A stretch of DNA of 64,000 nt from Actinomortierella ambigua (Eukaryota; Mortierellomycota; Mortierellomycetes; Mortierellales; Mortierellaceae), in contig JAAAJB010000006.1 of NCBI GenBank assembly GCA_016098155.1, positions 1-64,000 on the forward strand. Direction: 5' to 3'. Positions within the stretch are counted from its first letter, which is position 1; the number at the start of each line of letters is the position of its first letter. The notes under the pieces are model-generated. The model saw only the letters and a program-made list of their open reading frames with translations. It was not told where the DNA came from and did no database searches. The position numbers and the translations under genes were made by a program. Positions 35,650-48,997 of the stretch are shown here, piece after piece.

Positions 35650-36562
35650 TGTCGATGAAATGTATGTGGAGTAGTGAGAGACTAATGGAAAAGCAGAGCA
35701 ACGCTGAGGGGCACGCGCGTTTTTTGTTTTGTGTTGCCACCGAAAAGAAAAATATGCTGATATCGAGTCTATCTCGGTGGCTTGGAAGACCCTAGAGAAT
35801 TTGGCCATCGTCAAAAAATGACTACCTCGCTTCTTCAACGACCACCAGAAAAAAAGTCTGTGCTCTCCTCCTCAAATACCTGCCTGACATAAGAAGAGTT
35901 TGAGCTGAAATCTCTTCCATGAATTCCGCCCATGTTTCTCCAATGATCTATTCTTCTAGGCTCTGACAACTGGAACACCACCATGAAAGGTGACAGATTC
36001 TTCACTATAGTCTATTGACAACACTAGAAACTGGATGTAAGCCAGCTAAAATCTCACTAGAAAAAAAACTAGGTTTTGAGTGAGGGTGGACAAGGTACGC
36101 GACTCGACTGTGGAGATGAAGTTGATGGAGCGTGGGTCATGTTCCGGCTTCCGTGGCTGCCTGGATTAAACAAAGGCGTGATCCGTCTCTTGGTGAATCC
36201 TGTGGCGTCCAACCGAATGCTGTAACTTGATTAAACAACGTCAAGTAAAGTTTGAGCCCTTCGCTGCAGCGCGAACATTTGTTGCTGACTTTCGCCGTGA
36301 CCAAGCTTCTACGCACGCTCATCCCGCTGTGATGCAATCCTCAACCATTCGGATAAGCATGAAAATAACTTGGTGTGCGCACAGCCCTCCATTCCAAGAC
36401 CAGATAAGAAGCCTGCGCCGTAGCTTGATTTTGCAAGAATAGAACGAACGATTAAGCATGCACACAAACCCCTTTCAGGAACAGCACTTCGTGACTGGCG
36501 TGTCTCCACTGTCTCTACAAGGGGGAGCAATGAGAAGGGGATGTGATGTCCTCATCATCGCC
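35650..36562. promoter_or_regulatory. Divergent intergenic region, MCM2 / DUF3605 gene
   Basis: It contains the upstream regions of two divergent genes. The notable element is GCACGCGCGTTTTTT at 35711-35725, about 65 bp upstream of the proposed MCM2 start; CGCG with flanking T/A resembles MluI-box or E2F-type G1/S sites. No further gene is recognisable. Confidence 0.5.
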
Positions 36563-37392
36563 ATGTCCCCTCATGCAGATGCAGCGGTCGAGCAAGACCC
36601 GAACAACCATGCCCTCTACCCTCACTCGACCGACTTTGAAGGGCGACCGCCGCCACCGCCTGGAGGCTACAACTGGGCAGCCATCCAAAAAGCTATCAGT
36701 AAGTGATAGCGGTCGAGTGATAAAGGGCATCAAGTCCCCGCTTAAACACATTAACCAATCTCCATACTTGCGCGCCGATATCTCCCTCCCCCTCCCCTGC
36801 TTTTGTTGTTGCTTTTGTGTTGCTGTTTCTAGAGCATGGCTCGCTGCACGAGCTGAGACGAACGGACAAGGGCCAATATGAATACGAGGTATGGCAGAAC
36901 TCTATCGATCGGGCCAAGCACGGCAACATTGGCGCCTACATTGCACTCGAGCTTCTCGGGTGGAAAGACCTGGTCGATCCCGCGGACAAGATCTTTATCA
37001 GTTCCCAGGAATCATCCAATGGCACCCCCAAGTCGGAAGAGCAGCAGCAACAACAACAACAACAGCTGGCCGCTTTGCGAGCATCCAACGAACCCGTGAT
37101 GACACTGCGGGTGAACCATTACCCATTCCCAGTCGAGGGGTCAATCCAATACTTTGTGCTCTGGGCCACGCGGGACATGAGCGTGCCGGAGGAGCGTGAT
37201 CGCCTGAACCGATTCCTCGAGCGACAGTTTGTAGGCACGGCCGAGACGCATGGACGACCTGCAAGTGAAGAGATGCTAGCGGCAGCCCCGGGCAAGAAGA
37301 AGGAGTGGATGTGGTTTGTCAACCCGATCGAGCTTCGAAGCGTCGCCACAGTGCACCACCTTCATATCTTTGTGCGCGACATCGATCTTTAG
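36563..37392 (+). CDS. DUF3605 family protein
   Basis: Fungal-type conserved protein of unknown biochemical function. Exons 36563-36698 and 36833-37392 (phase-1 intron of 134 nt, GTAAGT...TTTCTAG) give 231 residues. Family features: PPPPPGGYNWAAIQKAI, then GSLHELRRTDKGQYEYE, LELLGW, an NHYPFPVEGSIQYFVLWAT block, and the C-terminal WMWFVNPIELRSVATVHHL. These hydrophobic and His-containing blocks recur in DUF3605 members as I remember them. A CAG/CAA run (Q8) interrupts the middle. I chose the ATG at 36563 (GCCATGT context); in-frame ATGs at 36530 and 36458 are alternatives. No signal peptide or membrane segment is seen. Confidence 0.75.
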
Positions 37393-37611
37393 AAGGATGA
37401 AGTTTTTGCAAATTTGAAGTTGTTTAAAATAAAATAAAGTAAAATAAAGAATTCTGTTAAATTTCTGGGCGGGTGGCTTGGAACAACAACATGCTCAAGT
37501 TGACTTTTTTTTTTTCAAGCTCGGCTTTGTTGAATACACACATAATAACAGCCTACCTCTTGCTCCCCTCACACCCTCTCCTCCCATTCACCTTTCGGCA
37601 TTCACAACATA

Positions 37612-38898
37612 ATGACGGACAAGAAGTTGACAAAGAAGCAGCAAAAGTCCGCTGACTTTAGGAAGAAGCGGAAGCTGGACGACAGCATCCCGGACGTGCC
37701 TGAAGAAGATACCATGGAGGTGGATGACCAAGTGCCAAAGTCGAAGAAGGCAAAGAAGGACGCCGCTGCCACGGCCTCGACCAAAGACAAGGGATCGGAG
37801 GATGCCGAGGCAACAGCTGGAAAGAAGAAGCGCAGAAGAGGCAAGGGCAGCAAGGATGATAGCAAGGACAACGAAGCGGATGGTGGTGACGACAAGAAAG
37901 ACGCAGCTACAACAGCAGCAGCACCGAAACCAAAGCCTCTGAACCAAAAGTTCATTGTCTTTGTGGGCAACCTTCCTTACAACATCACCAAGGAGCAGCT
38001 GGAGAAGCATTTCGCCACCTGTGGTAAGTGGAGTCGCAATGTTGGGGATTGTGGATTGGTACCATACAGGAAGAAATCAACCAGTATTGAGCCTATCTCT
38101 CACACTCACCCTCTCTTTCTCTCTCTCTCTCTCTCTCTTCTGTAGAAAACATCACATCGATCCGCGTTCAGACAGACAAGGCCACAGGCAAAGGCAAGGG
38201 ATTCGCTTTTATGGAATTCAAGACAGCAGAGGACATGCAGGTACATATGATCACTTGATCACCTTCACTACCAAGATATACAACCCGCAGCTGCTAAACG
38301 ACATCACTCTAATGGGATGGCACCTTAACGACTTTATTCCTGTCTGTTCTTGAACTTTTCCGACTTTGTAGAAAGCACTCTTCTTCAACAAGACTCTGAT
38401 CAAGGAGCGACCGATCAATGTCGAGCTCACTGCAGGAGGCGGAGGCAACAAGAGCGAGGCCAGAAAGAAGAAGATTGCAGACAAGAATGAGGCTCTGAAC
38501 GAAGAACGCGTAAGAATTCAATGAGAGGGGGGGTGGGGCAGAGAGGAGGGGGGGGAATGTGAAGCGAGGCTTCCCTCTTTTTTTTTGTTTTGTCGTTTGG
38601 GTTGAGCCATTGCTGCTGTAGAGGATCGATGATGCTCATGCACCGACTTTTTGTGCGTTTTCCCTATATTCTCTCACTTATGCAGCGCAAGATCCACGAA
38701 AAGCATATCCAGCCAAGCAAGGAGGCCAAGTCGTCGTATGCAGCGTCAGAAGCACAACGACCTGCACAGGACAGCCAGAAGAAATCAAAGAAGGAGTCGA
38801 GCAAGCAGCAGGAGAAGGCTGTCAAGCGGCCGGGTGACATTTCGGGTGCCAATGCGATCCAGGTTCCAGGCCTGGCAGCACGCCTGCGTCGAGAATAG
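37612..38898 (+). CDS. NOP6: NOP6-like RRM protein (ribosome biogenesis)
   Basis: Nucleolar RNA-binding protein expected to act in small-subunit rRNA processing. Exons 37612-38023, 38146-38240, 38372-38509 and 38686-38898 encode 285 residues. Residues 1-112 are Lys/Asp-rich with basic patches such as KKKRRRGKGSK, probable nuclear or nucleolar signals. The RRM spans about 114-195 with RNP2 VFVGNLP and RNP1 KGKGFAFMEF. It is followed by GGGGNKSEARKKKI, a hallmark of the Nop6 group, then a basic tail ending PGLAARLRRE. All junctions keep frame. Other nucleolar RRM proteins such as RBM34 are less likely because there is one RRM and the Gly-Lys motif follows it. Confidence 0.88.
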
Positions 38899-39791
38899 TG
38901 TATGCAGTTTTTTATTGGGGGAAGCATGTAAAAGAAGCCCAGTCACTGAGTTGATCCGCCGCTCTCCCTTTTTTTGGGGGGGGGCACCATGTCTATTGAT
39001 GAGGGAAATAGGGGGGTTGGGCATGTATATACCGTCTATTGTATATGTTTGTTGTTTTTTTCCCTGCAGTTTGAAATAATAAGACAAGGAAGGCAAAATT
39101 GGGTTCAACAGCAGCGACTCCGCCCCACTCGTGAGTTTCCCCTTTCAGAGAGTGTACACACACACTCACATTCATTCACATTCTTGTTTGATTGCATTCA
39201 TTTTATTTCTTTTCTTTCTCTCTGACCCCCCCTCTCTCTCTCCCCTTCCAAAGGAGCTCTTTCTTTGTTCTCTCTCTCTGTCTCTCTGCCATTCTTATTC
39301 CCATTCTTTCCTCTCCCTTTGTCTCTCTCTCTCACTCTCGCATTTTCATACGCTCTCATTCAATTTCGTTTGAATCTGCCTCTGCATCTACATTTGCACT
39401 CATTTGGCTGCAAGCCATATATCCCCGGCTCTGCTTCGCCTGCCCCAGCTTCTCGGCTGCTACAGCACACACACATATACTACACACACGTACTCTCTCT
39501 CTCTTTCTCTCTCTCTCTCCCTTTCTCTCCTCTCGTTCCACACTGTGGTCGCAGTGGCAACAAAAACACCCCGTTTTTTGTTGCATTGGCTGCGCCCACC
39601 ATTGGTGCCTGCGTCCCTTTTGTTAACAAAGCAACACTTGTACACATCCCCCCACACATTAGGGCAATAGAAGCTCGCCCTTCCCTCCTTTCCCAAAGAG
39701 GGGTCCTGCTGCCCTCGCTCGAACCTCCCTCTACCTCCCCCCAATCCCACCTTTGCCGCAGTTAGGCAGGCCTCGGACCCCCCCTACTGCG

Positions 39792-42700
39792 ATGGCATCC
39801 AAGCAAGGCAATCTGGCTCAGCCAGCAAAGACGGGCAGCAACGGCTACAACAGCAACAACAGCAACAACAATAGCAGCAGCTACACCACCTCGACGCCGC
39901 CTCGGTCTACACTGCAACAGAGCCGATCGCCCCATCCTCCCCAACAGATACCCAAGAGAAAGTTTATTGGCCACTATGACATTGCCGACCAAACCTTTCA
40001 GCTCCTGTCCCGGTAATGGATCGTTTCGACATACACACACACAATGATGTCTCCATTATGCAAAAGAGACAAAAAAAGGGGGAGAAGAGGAGGAGAGAAG
40101 GGGAGGAGGAAAGGATGGAGCATGATTCCTTCTGGACAAAAAAAGTCGGGGCTGCTGGACAGATTTTTCTTGCTCTCCACGCTTGACATTTAGTGTTGGT
40201 TGTTCTCTCCCTTCCTCACCCCTTTGTTGTTTGTGAATGTGCAACGGACTGTGGAAAAGAGATGGACGAGAGACAGTAATGGCTGAAGATAGGGGCGGGT
40301 TCTCTTTATCTTCTTCGTCAGTGCACCAACTTTCCGACTTTAAGACTCGTGTGACAGATCGCCTCAGCCTAGAAACGATCCCCATGCTTACCCTAATTAT
40401 CTTTGTAATTTAAATTTACCTCCCGTCCAACAACCCCATAGACATCGTGCTGCTGCATGTGTACTCTTTTGGTCACTCACCATCCTGCTGGACATTCTGC
40501 TGCAGCTGCCTATCGAATGGTTCTTTCTCTTCTACTTCATCCTCGCCCTCGTCTTCAGGATTTTCTTCATTGGCGGCCATATCGTACTGATTTCCATTGG
40601 CGCCATGTGTGTCACCAACGCCATCGTCTATTACACCGTGCCCTTCAGTTTCACCTCCCCCTTTGCGACAGGGGTCGCCTTTGGCTTGATGGTCAGCCTC
40701 ATTCACGGTCTGAACCTCAAGGGCGTCATCCTCGCCATGACCATGTACATGCTCAAGCCCTACTTGGAGCGACAGACATTCATCGAGGCGCTGAACCCAC
40801 CAACACTCCCCTCCATGGTGATCTTGGCGCCATTGGCGGCATTCTGTTCCGCCTTTGGTGTCCTATGGCTCCTGTACGACTTGTTTGGCTACCTGCATGC
40901 ATCAACGGACGACCTGCGCGACTTTTTCGGTATCACACAGCCTTCACCCTCGATCGTGACCCTGAAGGAGGTCAAGGACAGGAGCATCACCCTGACATGG
41001 CAATGTGCATCACAGGCAACCATCTCCAAACACCTTATTGAGATTGATGGTCTTCTAGTTGGCGAGAGTGGCAAGCAGGAGACCAGCGTCGTCATCCAAG
41101 GACTCTACCCAGACAATGTTTATCGGATACGGCTCTGGGCGATCACTACCCGCAACTGGAAAACGCCAAGTGATTATATCGTCGTTCGCACCCTGGCATC
41201 CGTACCTATCGAATTGGAGCTGAGTTCAGGTACGATCTTTGTTGTTTCTACCATTCCACAAGTCAAGCGTGGCCAATATAAATGATGCCTCTTATCTGAC
41301 ACTTTTCTTTCTCTCCTTTTCTTCATGCACCACCAGCCGAAAACACACGAAAGGCAAAGGAGACCGATAATCTCTCTGTTAAGGATCAGGAGGCGGCATC
41401 ATCAACAGCATCAGCCGAAGAGACACCATCGTCGGGATCCGACTCCTTTGCGGCTACCACCACAACTGCGACAACATCCTCAACAGCCATGCCGGCAGAC
41501 ACTGAGGTCATGTCTACAAAGGATGATTCCACACCATCATCTGTGGAAGAAGTGACCGAGTCGACCACCACTCCACCTCAAAGTCCACCTGCTCAACCAC
41601 CATGCCCTGCAGCCAACCCCAATGCCATTGCCGAGGCCTCGAAAGCAACAAAGCTATCAGCGCATGAACACCCCGCAACACCAACCATTACAGAGAGTCA
41701 GCTGGATGAACTTCGGTCCGAGCTAGCAGCCAAGGAGAACCACCACGCCACCTTGATCCAGCAGATCAAGGACACCGAGGATCAGTACCGGCGCAAAGAA
41801 GAGCAGCTGCGCAAGGAGATCAGCCGACTACGCGATCAGCAAAAGGCTGAGGAGGAGCCGCGCCAGCAGGCCAAGAACAGGATGAAGGAGCTGCAAGACA
41901 GTTTGCGAGAGACCGAGTTGCTAAAGTCCAAGATTGAGAAGGAGCACAAGGCCGAGGTCGAGAAGCGGCAAAAGGCGCAGGGGCAACTGGATGCCAAGAA
42001 CAAGATGCTGGAAACCTTGCGCAAGACACTCCACGAAAAGGAAGCTCGCCTCAAATCGGAGAAGGAGACTCACCAACGCCAAAAGAGACAGCTGGAACAG
42101 ACCTTGGAGAAGCGAACGCACGACGTCAAGATAGCCATGGCCTCACTGACAGAGTTGCAGGCTAGCCAGGTGGCGTTGAAGAAGGCGATCGATGACAAGG
42201 AGAAGGAGCTCAATAAGCTGCAGACAACCTTGAACCCACCAAAAACGCCGTCACCATTGGAAACGACAAAACGGGAGCTGGATCAAAAGAATACTGAGCT
42301 GTTGGAGCAGCTGGAGCAATACAAACGCGAGAATCAACAACTCCAAGAGCGGCTGACGGAGGCGACCAAGGGCGTGGCAAAGGCACGAGAAGCGCGGGCC
42401 AAGACAGAGGCTCAGCTAGCGCAACAGGAGGCTAAACCTGCGCCCGAGGCAGATGGGACTAGTTTGGCGAGTACGTGGAACATGGGAGACTGGTCGCAGG
42501 GACTGGGACCCTTTCTTTGGCAAGGTATTGTACAGGACGATGCAATCAGCCCACAGCTTGTGGGCTCCGCTCGCAAAGGTGCTGAGAACCCACCGCCCGG
42601 TCTACAGTCGAACAGCAGTGGAAGCAACGGTCTTGGCAACGGCAGTGGAAACGGAAACGGAGATGGCACCAACTCGTTATTTTCCAGCTCAAAGTTTCTC

Positions 42701-44857
42701 CCGCCATCCCCTTCTCAAACGCCCCAACACCTACTCCATCGCCAAACTTCAGGAGGACATGGCAAGAAAGCTTGGTCAACTCCAGCGGTGGCGCCAGAGC
42801 GCGGACGCACCGACTCGGCTCCATCGCCTACTTTGCCACATTTCACGCCAAGGAACAGTCAGGCTGTGAGACCGCGGTCCACTTCAATCATTTCGACGGA
42901 CTCTACCACTGCAGGCATCGGAGCGGACGATTCTGTGAGCCCTCGAATCGTCTCTGCGTCCGCGATACCGACAAGCCAGGCTGGTCGCGCGCAGGCGCAT
43001 GGCAGGATCGACCGATCGATCCCTCGCTCGAGGACCTCGTCCATTTCATCGCTCAATGGTATCCAGTCACCCCTGTTTGAAAACTCGACTCTGTTCGGCG
43101 TGCCTAGCCAACAGCAACAGCCCCATCAGGTTCAGCAGCACCAGCAGCGTCCACATTCTGTCTATGTCTCGCAACCCAAGTATCAAGGAACGCCACAACT
43201 GCCATCTTCGCCTGGCTCGCACATGCCGCCATGGGGACAAGCTTCGCAACTTTCCACCAAGATGGACTCTGGAGGCGCCATTTCTTCGACTGGAGGAGCA
43301 GGAGGCGATGCACGATTGCACCAGCATATCACAAACTATCCGCGATTCTTTGGATCGCCATTTCTGATGGAGAGTGCGGGATCGAGCGGTCGACCGATCG
43401 ACGAGAAGAATGTGATCCAGTCTATGTTTGAGTCACCCGACTACTTGGACCTGCGGGGGACCACTCATACCCACCACCATCATCACCCTCCTCCTCCACC
43501 ACCACCCCACCCTCATCACCACTTGCGTACGATGGGGAGTCATGGTTCCCTTACGTCTCAGGCACGCATGCTGCCCTCGCATCTTCGCTCAATTTCAACG
43601 CCAGGCGCATCACCGTCCCAGTCGTCCCCACCGATGCATGAGAATGGATCCGGCGTCGGACTTGCATTGACCTCGTCACCGTCGTCCTCTTCTTCGCCGT
43701 CGTCGCTGGCGCAGTCGACTTGGGATCCCAAGGCAGTGGCCCGTCCTGGGACGTTGGGGCGCCTGGGCAGTCAGGCAGGAGCCAGTGTGACATCGCTCCA
43801 TACAACCAATTCGGATGTATCATCGTCGCCCACGTCTCCTCCAGGACTCACGCACCCCCAGTATAGCATGAGCAGCAGCGCGGCAGCCACCGCTGGCGGC
43901 ATTCGCCGAACAGCCTGTGAGGCAGTGCTCGATCGAGACCCTTGGTCGTCGTCATCGGCGTTTGGTCCTAGCCCCTTTCTGTTTCAGCACCCAAACAGCA
44001 GTGCCAGTAGCTTGAATAGCCCACATGGAAGCGTTACCTTTGGCATGGACGCCAGCCTCGCCCTAGGAGGGGGCGATGGTGGTAGTGGTGGTAGTGGATA
44101 TCATCGTGAGACGAGCCGACTCAGCAACGACTACCACGATTGGAGCAGTGTCGGTAGTGGTGGTGTCAGTGGTGTCAGTAGTGTCAGTGGTGTCAGTGGT
44201 GGCGGCAGCGGCGCAACGCCTTCGGCCCTCGACGCCCTATCCTTTGCCGATCAGTACTTTAGCAGTCGCACGCAACGAGGATTCGAAGCGCCTTCGCCCC
44301 TGATAGCCGTTGGATTATCGACCTCTGGTAGCGCACCTTCGATGACCACCTCCATCAACACTACTACTAACACAGGCACCATAAGCACTACACCGTCCTC
44401 GCTTGGTGGCGGACCTCTCTCGGGAGCGAATGCTTTCTTGCCCTCGAGAAGCTTTGCTCCACGTGTGACCAGTCGAACAGTATCGACCGAGGCGGAACTT
44501 CCAGGCATCAGCGCAACCTCTACATCGGCTATGACAAGCGCAGCAGCAGCAGCAGCAGCCATGGGAGGCAACACTGCCGCGAATGGTTCGGATGGGGGCG
44601 GCCAGGCGCCATCACGGTCCTCCTCGGATGCCTTTGGGTTTGGACTGTGGTTTAACCCGTTGGAGTGGTCTACGAACGTGAGCGATGCTCCCGCGATGAC
44701 GGCCACAGGAGAGAGTAGTAGTGGTCGCCGCCCTCCGTTGTCTCTGATGACGACAACGACGACGACGGATCGTGCGATGGCCACACCTACTGGCAAACCT
44801 ACCTTGGATGATACTGACACAGTGTTCCCACCCATGCTTGCTACAAACGACAAGTAG
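39792..44857 (+). CDS. Multi-pass membrane protein with fibronectin-III domain, coiled coil and long disordered tail
   Basis: Exons 39792-40012, 40442-41229 and 41337-44857 give 1509 residues. The N-terminal 70 residues are polar, ending in KRKFIGHYDIADQTFQLLSR. Hydrophobic stretches follow at about 80-97, 98-135, 148-177 and 197-224. A fibronectin-III-like domain lies at about 240-325 (SITLTWQCAS, GLYPDNVYRIRLWAI). A long charged coiled coil spans about 457-705. The remaining 800 residues are Ser/Gly/His/Pro-rich and disordered, with poly-H, poly-P, GGS and poly-A runs. I recall fungal proteins of this layout but not a function; an organelle-anchored tether is a guess. Intron 1 is long (429 nt). 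A CT-rich leader precedes the start. Confidence 0.8.
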
Positions 44858-45461
44858 AGAATGAGGAGAAGAACAAGATGAAGAAGCCCCGCCCTTTCGC
44901 CATATGTATCCAGTCAGTCAGACAAATAAATGATCATGGCACCCTTCCTCTTCTCTTTTGTGGTGTATGTATGTCACAGGAGGCGCTTCATGGTGGTTAG
45001 CCACAGCTGCGACGCAAAAGTAGACCTGTTCATGGTGCAGGGTAGGTGCGCGTTTGAGTTGAGCATAGAAAATTGAAAAAAAATTGCTCTGATGACGTGT
45101 CAGCGTGGCATCGGCCAGTCCTACCAAAAAATGAGGCCTTCACTCCAACTAGACTTACCCACTTGCTTGTCCCAATTCACTCTTGCTCATCTATCAATCT
45201 CCTCAGCCGACTCGATGTATGTTCAAGGATGCTCAACCCACCCGCCTCTCATCCCCTCGCCAACCTCCCTAGCCAACCGTTTCTCTCCTCCCCTGAAACT
45301 TCGAGGCGTCATATTTTTTCATCTCCAGTTCCTAGCTGATCTTCATTCTCCTCCCAACCCGAGCCAAAAAAAAGGGACAATCCCAACCTTCTCATCACGC
45401 ACCATTCTCACTTTGTTTCTTTGTCTTCTCAACAACCGACAATAGACATCTATTTGCGACC
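44858..45461. other. Intergenic region upstream of the cargo lectin gene
   Basis: About 600 bp with the 3' UTR of the preceding gene and the promoter of the next. The last 140 bp are C/T-rich (CTCCTCCCAACCC, CTTCTCAACAACCGACAATAGACATC), consistent with a core promoter and 5' UTR. No gene is seen. Confidence 0.5.
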
Positions 45462-47136
45462 ATGAAGACGTTCTCGGCCCTGCTCAAGGCTGGACTCGCT
45501 GCACTGTCGATTGCTGCGGTAGCATCCGCAGACGAGGCGACGCATCCTCTCCGCACCCATTCCCTCTACATGCCCTTTATTGGTACTGTCTTCAATGCCT
45601 TGTTTTTCTTGAAGGCGCCAAGCGCGACGAGACTCGTCCCTTCTTCCTCTCTTTAGCTGCCTACACACTAACACGGGTCTCTCTCTCTCTCGTTTTCATT
45701 TTAAACAACTATGGTCGATCCGTTCACTCCTCACTCTCGTCCATGGGATATCACCACCAATCAACCAATCACACAAAAAACCATATCGTACTCTAAATGT
45801 GAAACAACCGATTGTCACACCTACCCACAACTTGCTTGCCCGACTTTTCAACTTTTTTTTCTTTGTTCCTCGTGGCCCTTCACAGATCAGGACCTGCAGA
45901 ACCGTTGGTTTGACTTTGGAGGCGATGCTATCATCAACACCAACAAGCATGTCCGCCTCACTTCGGACATGCCTTCGCAGACCGGTTTCCTGTGGAGTCG
46001 CCTTGTAAGTATTGTAACACTCTCGCATAACCCCCTCCTCCACCTCCGATCACTCAGTCGAAACAAGCAAATTGAAAGATTGAAGGACGGTGGCTAGCAT
46101 CTGGCATCTCTTTATTTTTTATCATCATTATTATATTGCTTAAATACTTTGTCGTTCTATAGTTGCCTGACTTGCCCTTATTTCTTTTACCTCTTCCTCT
46201 TCTTCTTTTCATAGCCTATCACGGCACCCAACTTCAATATCGAGTTTGAGTTCAAGGTCAGCGGCAAGGGCGATGGACTCTATGGCGACGGCTTCGCGGT
46301 CTGGTTGACCAAGGAGCGTGCAGAGATGGGCCCTGTCTTTGGTAACCGCGACAAATTTGAAGGCCTGGGCATCTTCTTTGATACCTATGCCAACTCGCGT
46401 CAGTCTGTAAGTGAGAAAAAAAATTGGCTCTTTTGTTTGTTTGTTTGTTTGTTTTTTTTACCGCAAAAACACTGGAAAACACGCCATGGGTGATCACTCA
46501 ACTCCAGAGTTGTTTTTTTGCTTTGTTGAATAGCACTCCTTCCCATACGTGATGGCAATGCTCGGTGATGGCAAGACAGAGTACGACAACGACCACGACG
46601 GTCTCCGGAACCGCGCTGGAGGATGCGAGGCTGACTTCCGTGGCAAGGAGATCCCTACCAAGGCTCGCATTACCTTCTCCCGTGAAACCAAGGTCCTTCG
46701 TGTAAGTCTACCCAGATGGTATTTTTCAGCTTTCTTCTTTATTAACAAATGGGAAAAAAAACAAAGGCGATTGACCAAGAAACGTCTTTTCTCATTCAAA
46801 TATATATTGCAGCTCCAACTCCACACCCGGGCTTGGGACAGCTGGGATGATTGTTTCGTGTTGAACAATGTCGAGCTGCCCAGATACCCGTACCTGGGCT
46901 TCACGTCGGTGACGGGCGAGGTGCACGACCACCACGACATCATCAGCGTGACCACCAACACGATGGAGAAGGCCCAGAAGGCGTCGTCCCAGCGCAACAA
47001 CAACAACACCCCGCCACCACAGAAGAAGACCTCCGTCATGTGGTACCTGAAGTTCTTGGCCGCTTGCGCCGTCTTTGGCGCCTTGGTCATGGCCTTTAAG
47101 TTGTCCAGGAATGCCAATGACATGAAGCGATTCTAA
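45462..47136 (+). CDS. L-type lectin cargo receptor of the early secretory pathway (VIP36/ERGIC-53 family)
   Basis: Type I membrane lectin that binds high-mannose glycoproteins and cycles between ER and Golgi. Exons 45462-45582, 45886-46004, 46215-46406, 46534-46701 and 46813-47136 give 307 residues. A signal peptide (about 1-23) is followed by a leguminous-type lectin domain with GDGFAVWLT, FEGLGIFFDTYAN (calcium and sugar ligands D, N), HDGLRNRAGGCEADFR and WDDCFVLNNVELP. A Q/N-rich stalk leads to one membrane helix at about 275-296. The short cytoplasmic tail ends MKRF, close to the KRFY ending of VIP36 and VIPL and to the FF-type ER-export signal of ERGIC-53. There is no long ERGIC-53 coiled-coil stalk, so VIP36/VIPL is the better match. 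All junctions are in frame. Confidence 0.9.
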
Positions 47137-47605
47137 GAACAGGGGACCCGCCTGAAAAAAAATGTTTCTTTATAGCATTCCTCTTCTTTTTTTCTTACTT
47201 TCCTTTCTATACACATTTTTTTTTTTTTGCCCTTTCCAGCACTATTTGCGCAGTTACCACATATATTATATAAAGGGCATTTCATCTGGCAGTTTCAAAA
47301 TGGAGTGTTCTTTTAGAAAGCACTAAAAAAAAATTATATTGTTCGAAAAAGGGCTCCAAAGAGCAGCTAAGGGAGTGGTATTGACAAAAGTGAGATTGTT
47401 GACCGTGGAGAGAAAGTTACAAAAAAAAGGGGGTGTGTGCCAACAAGGTGTGAGAGTGAAAGGTGGGTGTGTGAGAGAAAGATGAATAATGTACAAGAAA
47501 ATAAAATGAAAGGAATGCAAGATAAAAGAACGGGCTACAAAAAAAAAAAGCTTGCCTACGATCTTGTTGTTTTTTGTTGTTGCTTTTTGGTGGTGTTGCT
47601 GTTGC
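47137..47605. other. Convergent intergenic region
   Basis: It lies between the stops of the lectin gene (plus) and RNR2 (minus). It holds T-rich runs at 47215-47229 and A-rich runs, likely polyadenylation regions. No gene is seen. Confidence 0.5.
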
Positions 47606-48997
47606 TTAAAAGTCGGCATCGAGAGTAAAGGTGTTGGAAGCAGGGTCGGAGGTGCTGGACATGACGCCAGCCTTTTGGTAATCCGAGACGCGCTTCTCAA
47701 AGAAGTTTGTCTTACCCTGCAGCGAGATCAAGTCCATAAAGTCGAAGGGGTTCTCTGCATTGTAGTGCTTGGGGTTACCGAGGGCGACCAACAGACGATC
47801 CGCAACAAACTCAATGTACTGGCTCATCAGCTGGGAGTTCATGCCGATGAGCTTGACGGGCAGGGCATCCGTCAAAAACTCTTGCTCGATCGCCACGGCC
47901 TCGGTGATGATGGCATTGACCCGCTTGGGATCCGTGCGGTTGCGCAGCAGGCTGAACAACAGACACGCGAAATCCGTGTGCAGACCCTCGTCACGCGAAA
48001 TCAGCTCGTTCGAGAACGTCAGACCGGGCATCAGTCCGCGCTTCTTCAGCCAAAAGATCGACGCAAACGCGCCTGAGAAGAAGATACCCTCCACCGCCGC
48101 AAACGCCACAAGACGCTCCGCAAACGTCGAGTTCTGGTCAGAGATCCATCGCATGGCCCAGGCTGCCTTCTTGCGGATGCAGGGAACTATTGAAATTACA
48201 AGCCAAAAAAAAACAAATGATAGAGAAAAGAGAGAGAGAGGTACATAAGGCAACTTTGTTAGCAACAAGTTACTTTCATTGAGCTCCACCTTAAAAAAAA
48301 AGGGAGGGGGAGGGCGCGCCCTCTCAAAAAGTAAAAAAAAAAAAATTCAGGTCCAGCCCCTCTGGGCCCAAACAAAAACAAAACAATAGAAGCGCGTCTC
48401 TGCAAGTGGCATGGACCCTCTTGCGCAGAGAGAACAGGGAGATTCAATAATAAGAGAAAGTGAGAGAGAGAGAGAGAGAAACTTACTGGTATCAACCGCG
48501 TCAAAGAGATGGTCGCGCTGAGCAGGCTCCTTGACGTAAGTGTCGATGAGGAGCGAGTACATTTCAGAATGAATGTTTTCAATCATGATCTGGAAACCGT
48601 AGAAGCATCGGGCCTCTGGAATCTGGACCTCATTGGAGAAGCGCTCGAGCAGGTTCTCGTTGACGATGCCATCGGAGGCGGCGAAGAATGCCAGAATGTG
48701 CGAGATGAAATACTTTTCATCACTGGTGAGCTTGTTGTCCCAGTCATTCATGTCCTTGGACAGGTCGACCTCCTCAGCCGTCCAGAACGAGGCTTCGGCC
48801 TTCTTGTACATCTGCCAGACCTCGTGGAACTTGATGGGGAACAGCACAAAGCGGCGAGGGTTGGGCTTCAGAATGGGTTCATCCTGCTCAGAGACCTTCA
48901 TTTCGTTCAGCTTGGCGGTCAGGCTCTTCTCCAGAGCGTCAGAGTCGAGCTTGACGGGGTTGGCAGTGGCAGAGACGGCGGGCGCAGCAGACATCAT
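47606..48997 (-). CDS. RNR2: Ribonucleoside-diphosphate reductase small subunit
   Basis: Class Ia R2 subunit, which carries the di-iron tyrosyl radical needed to make deoxynucleotides. Minus-strand exons 48997-48487 and 48186-47606, joined by a 300-nt phase-1 intron, give 363 residues. Iron ligands and the radical site are intact: D78 in [10 protein letters not shown], then E140 and H143 with tyrosine Y147 in [11 protein letters not shown] in [10 protein letters not shown], and E and H in [10 protein letters not shown]. The C-terminus ends FTLDADF, the acidic/aromatic tail that docks on the large subunit. Two ATGs are adjacent (48997 and 48994). CGCG-type cell-cycle motifs lie upstream. Confidence 0.97.
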
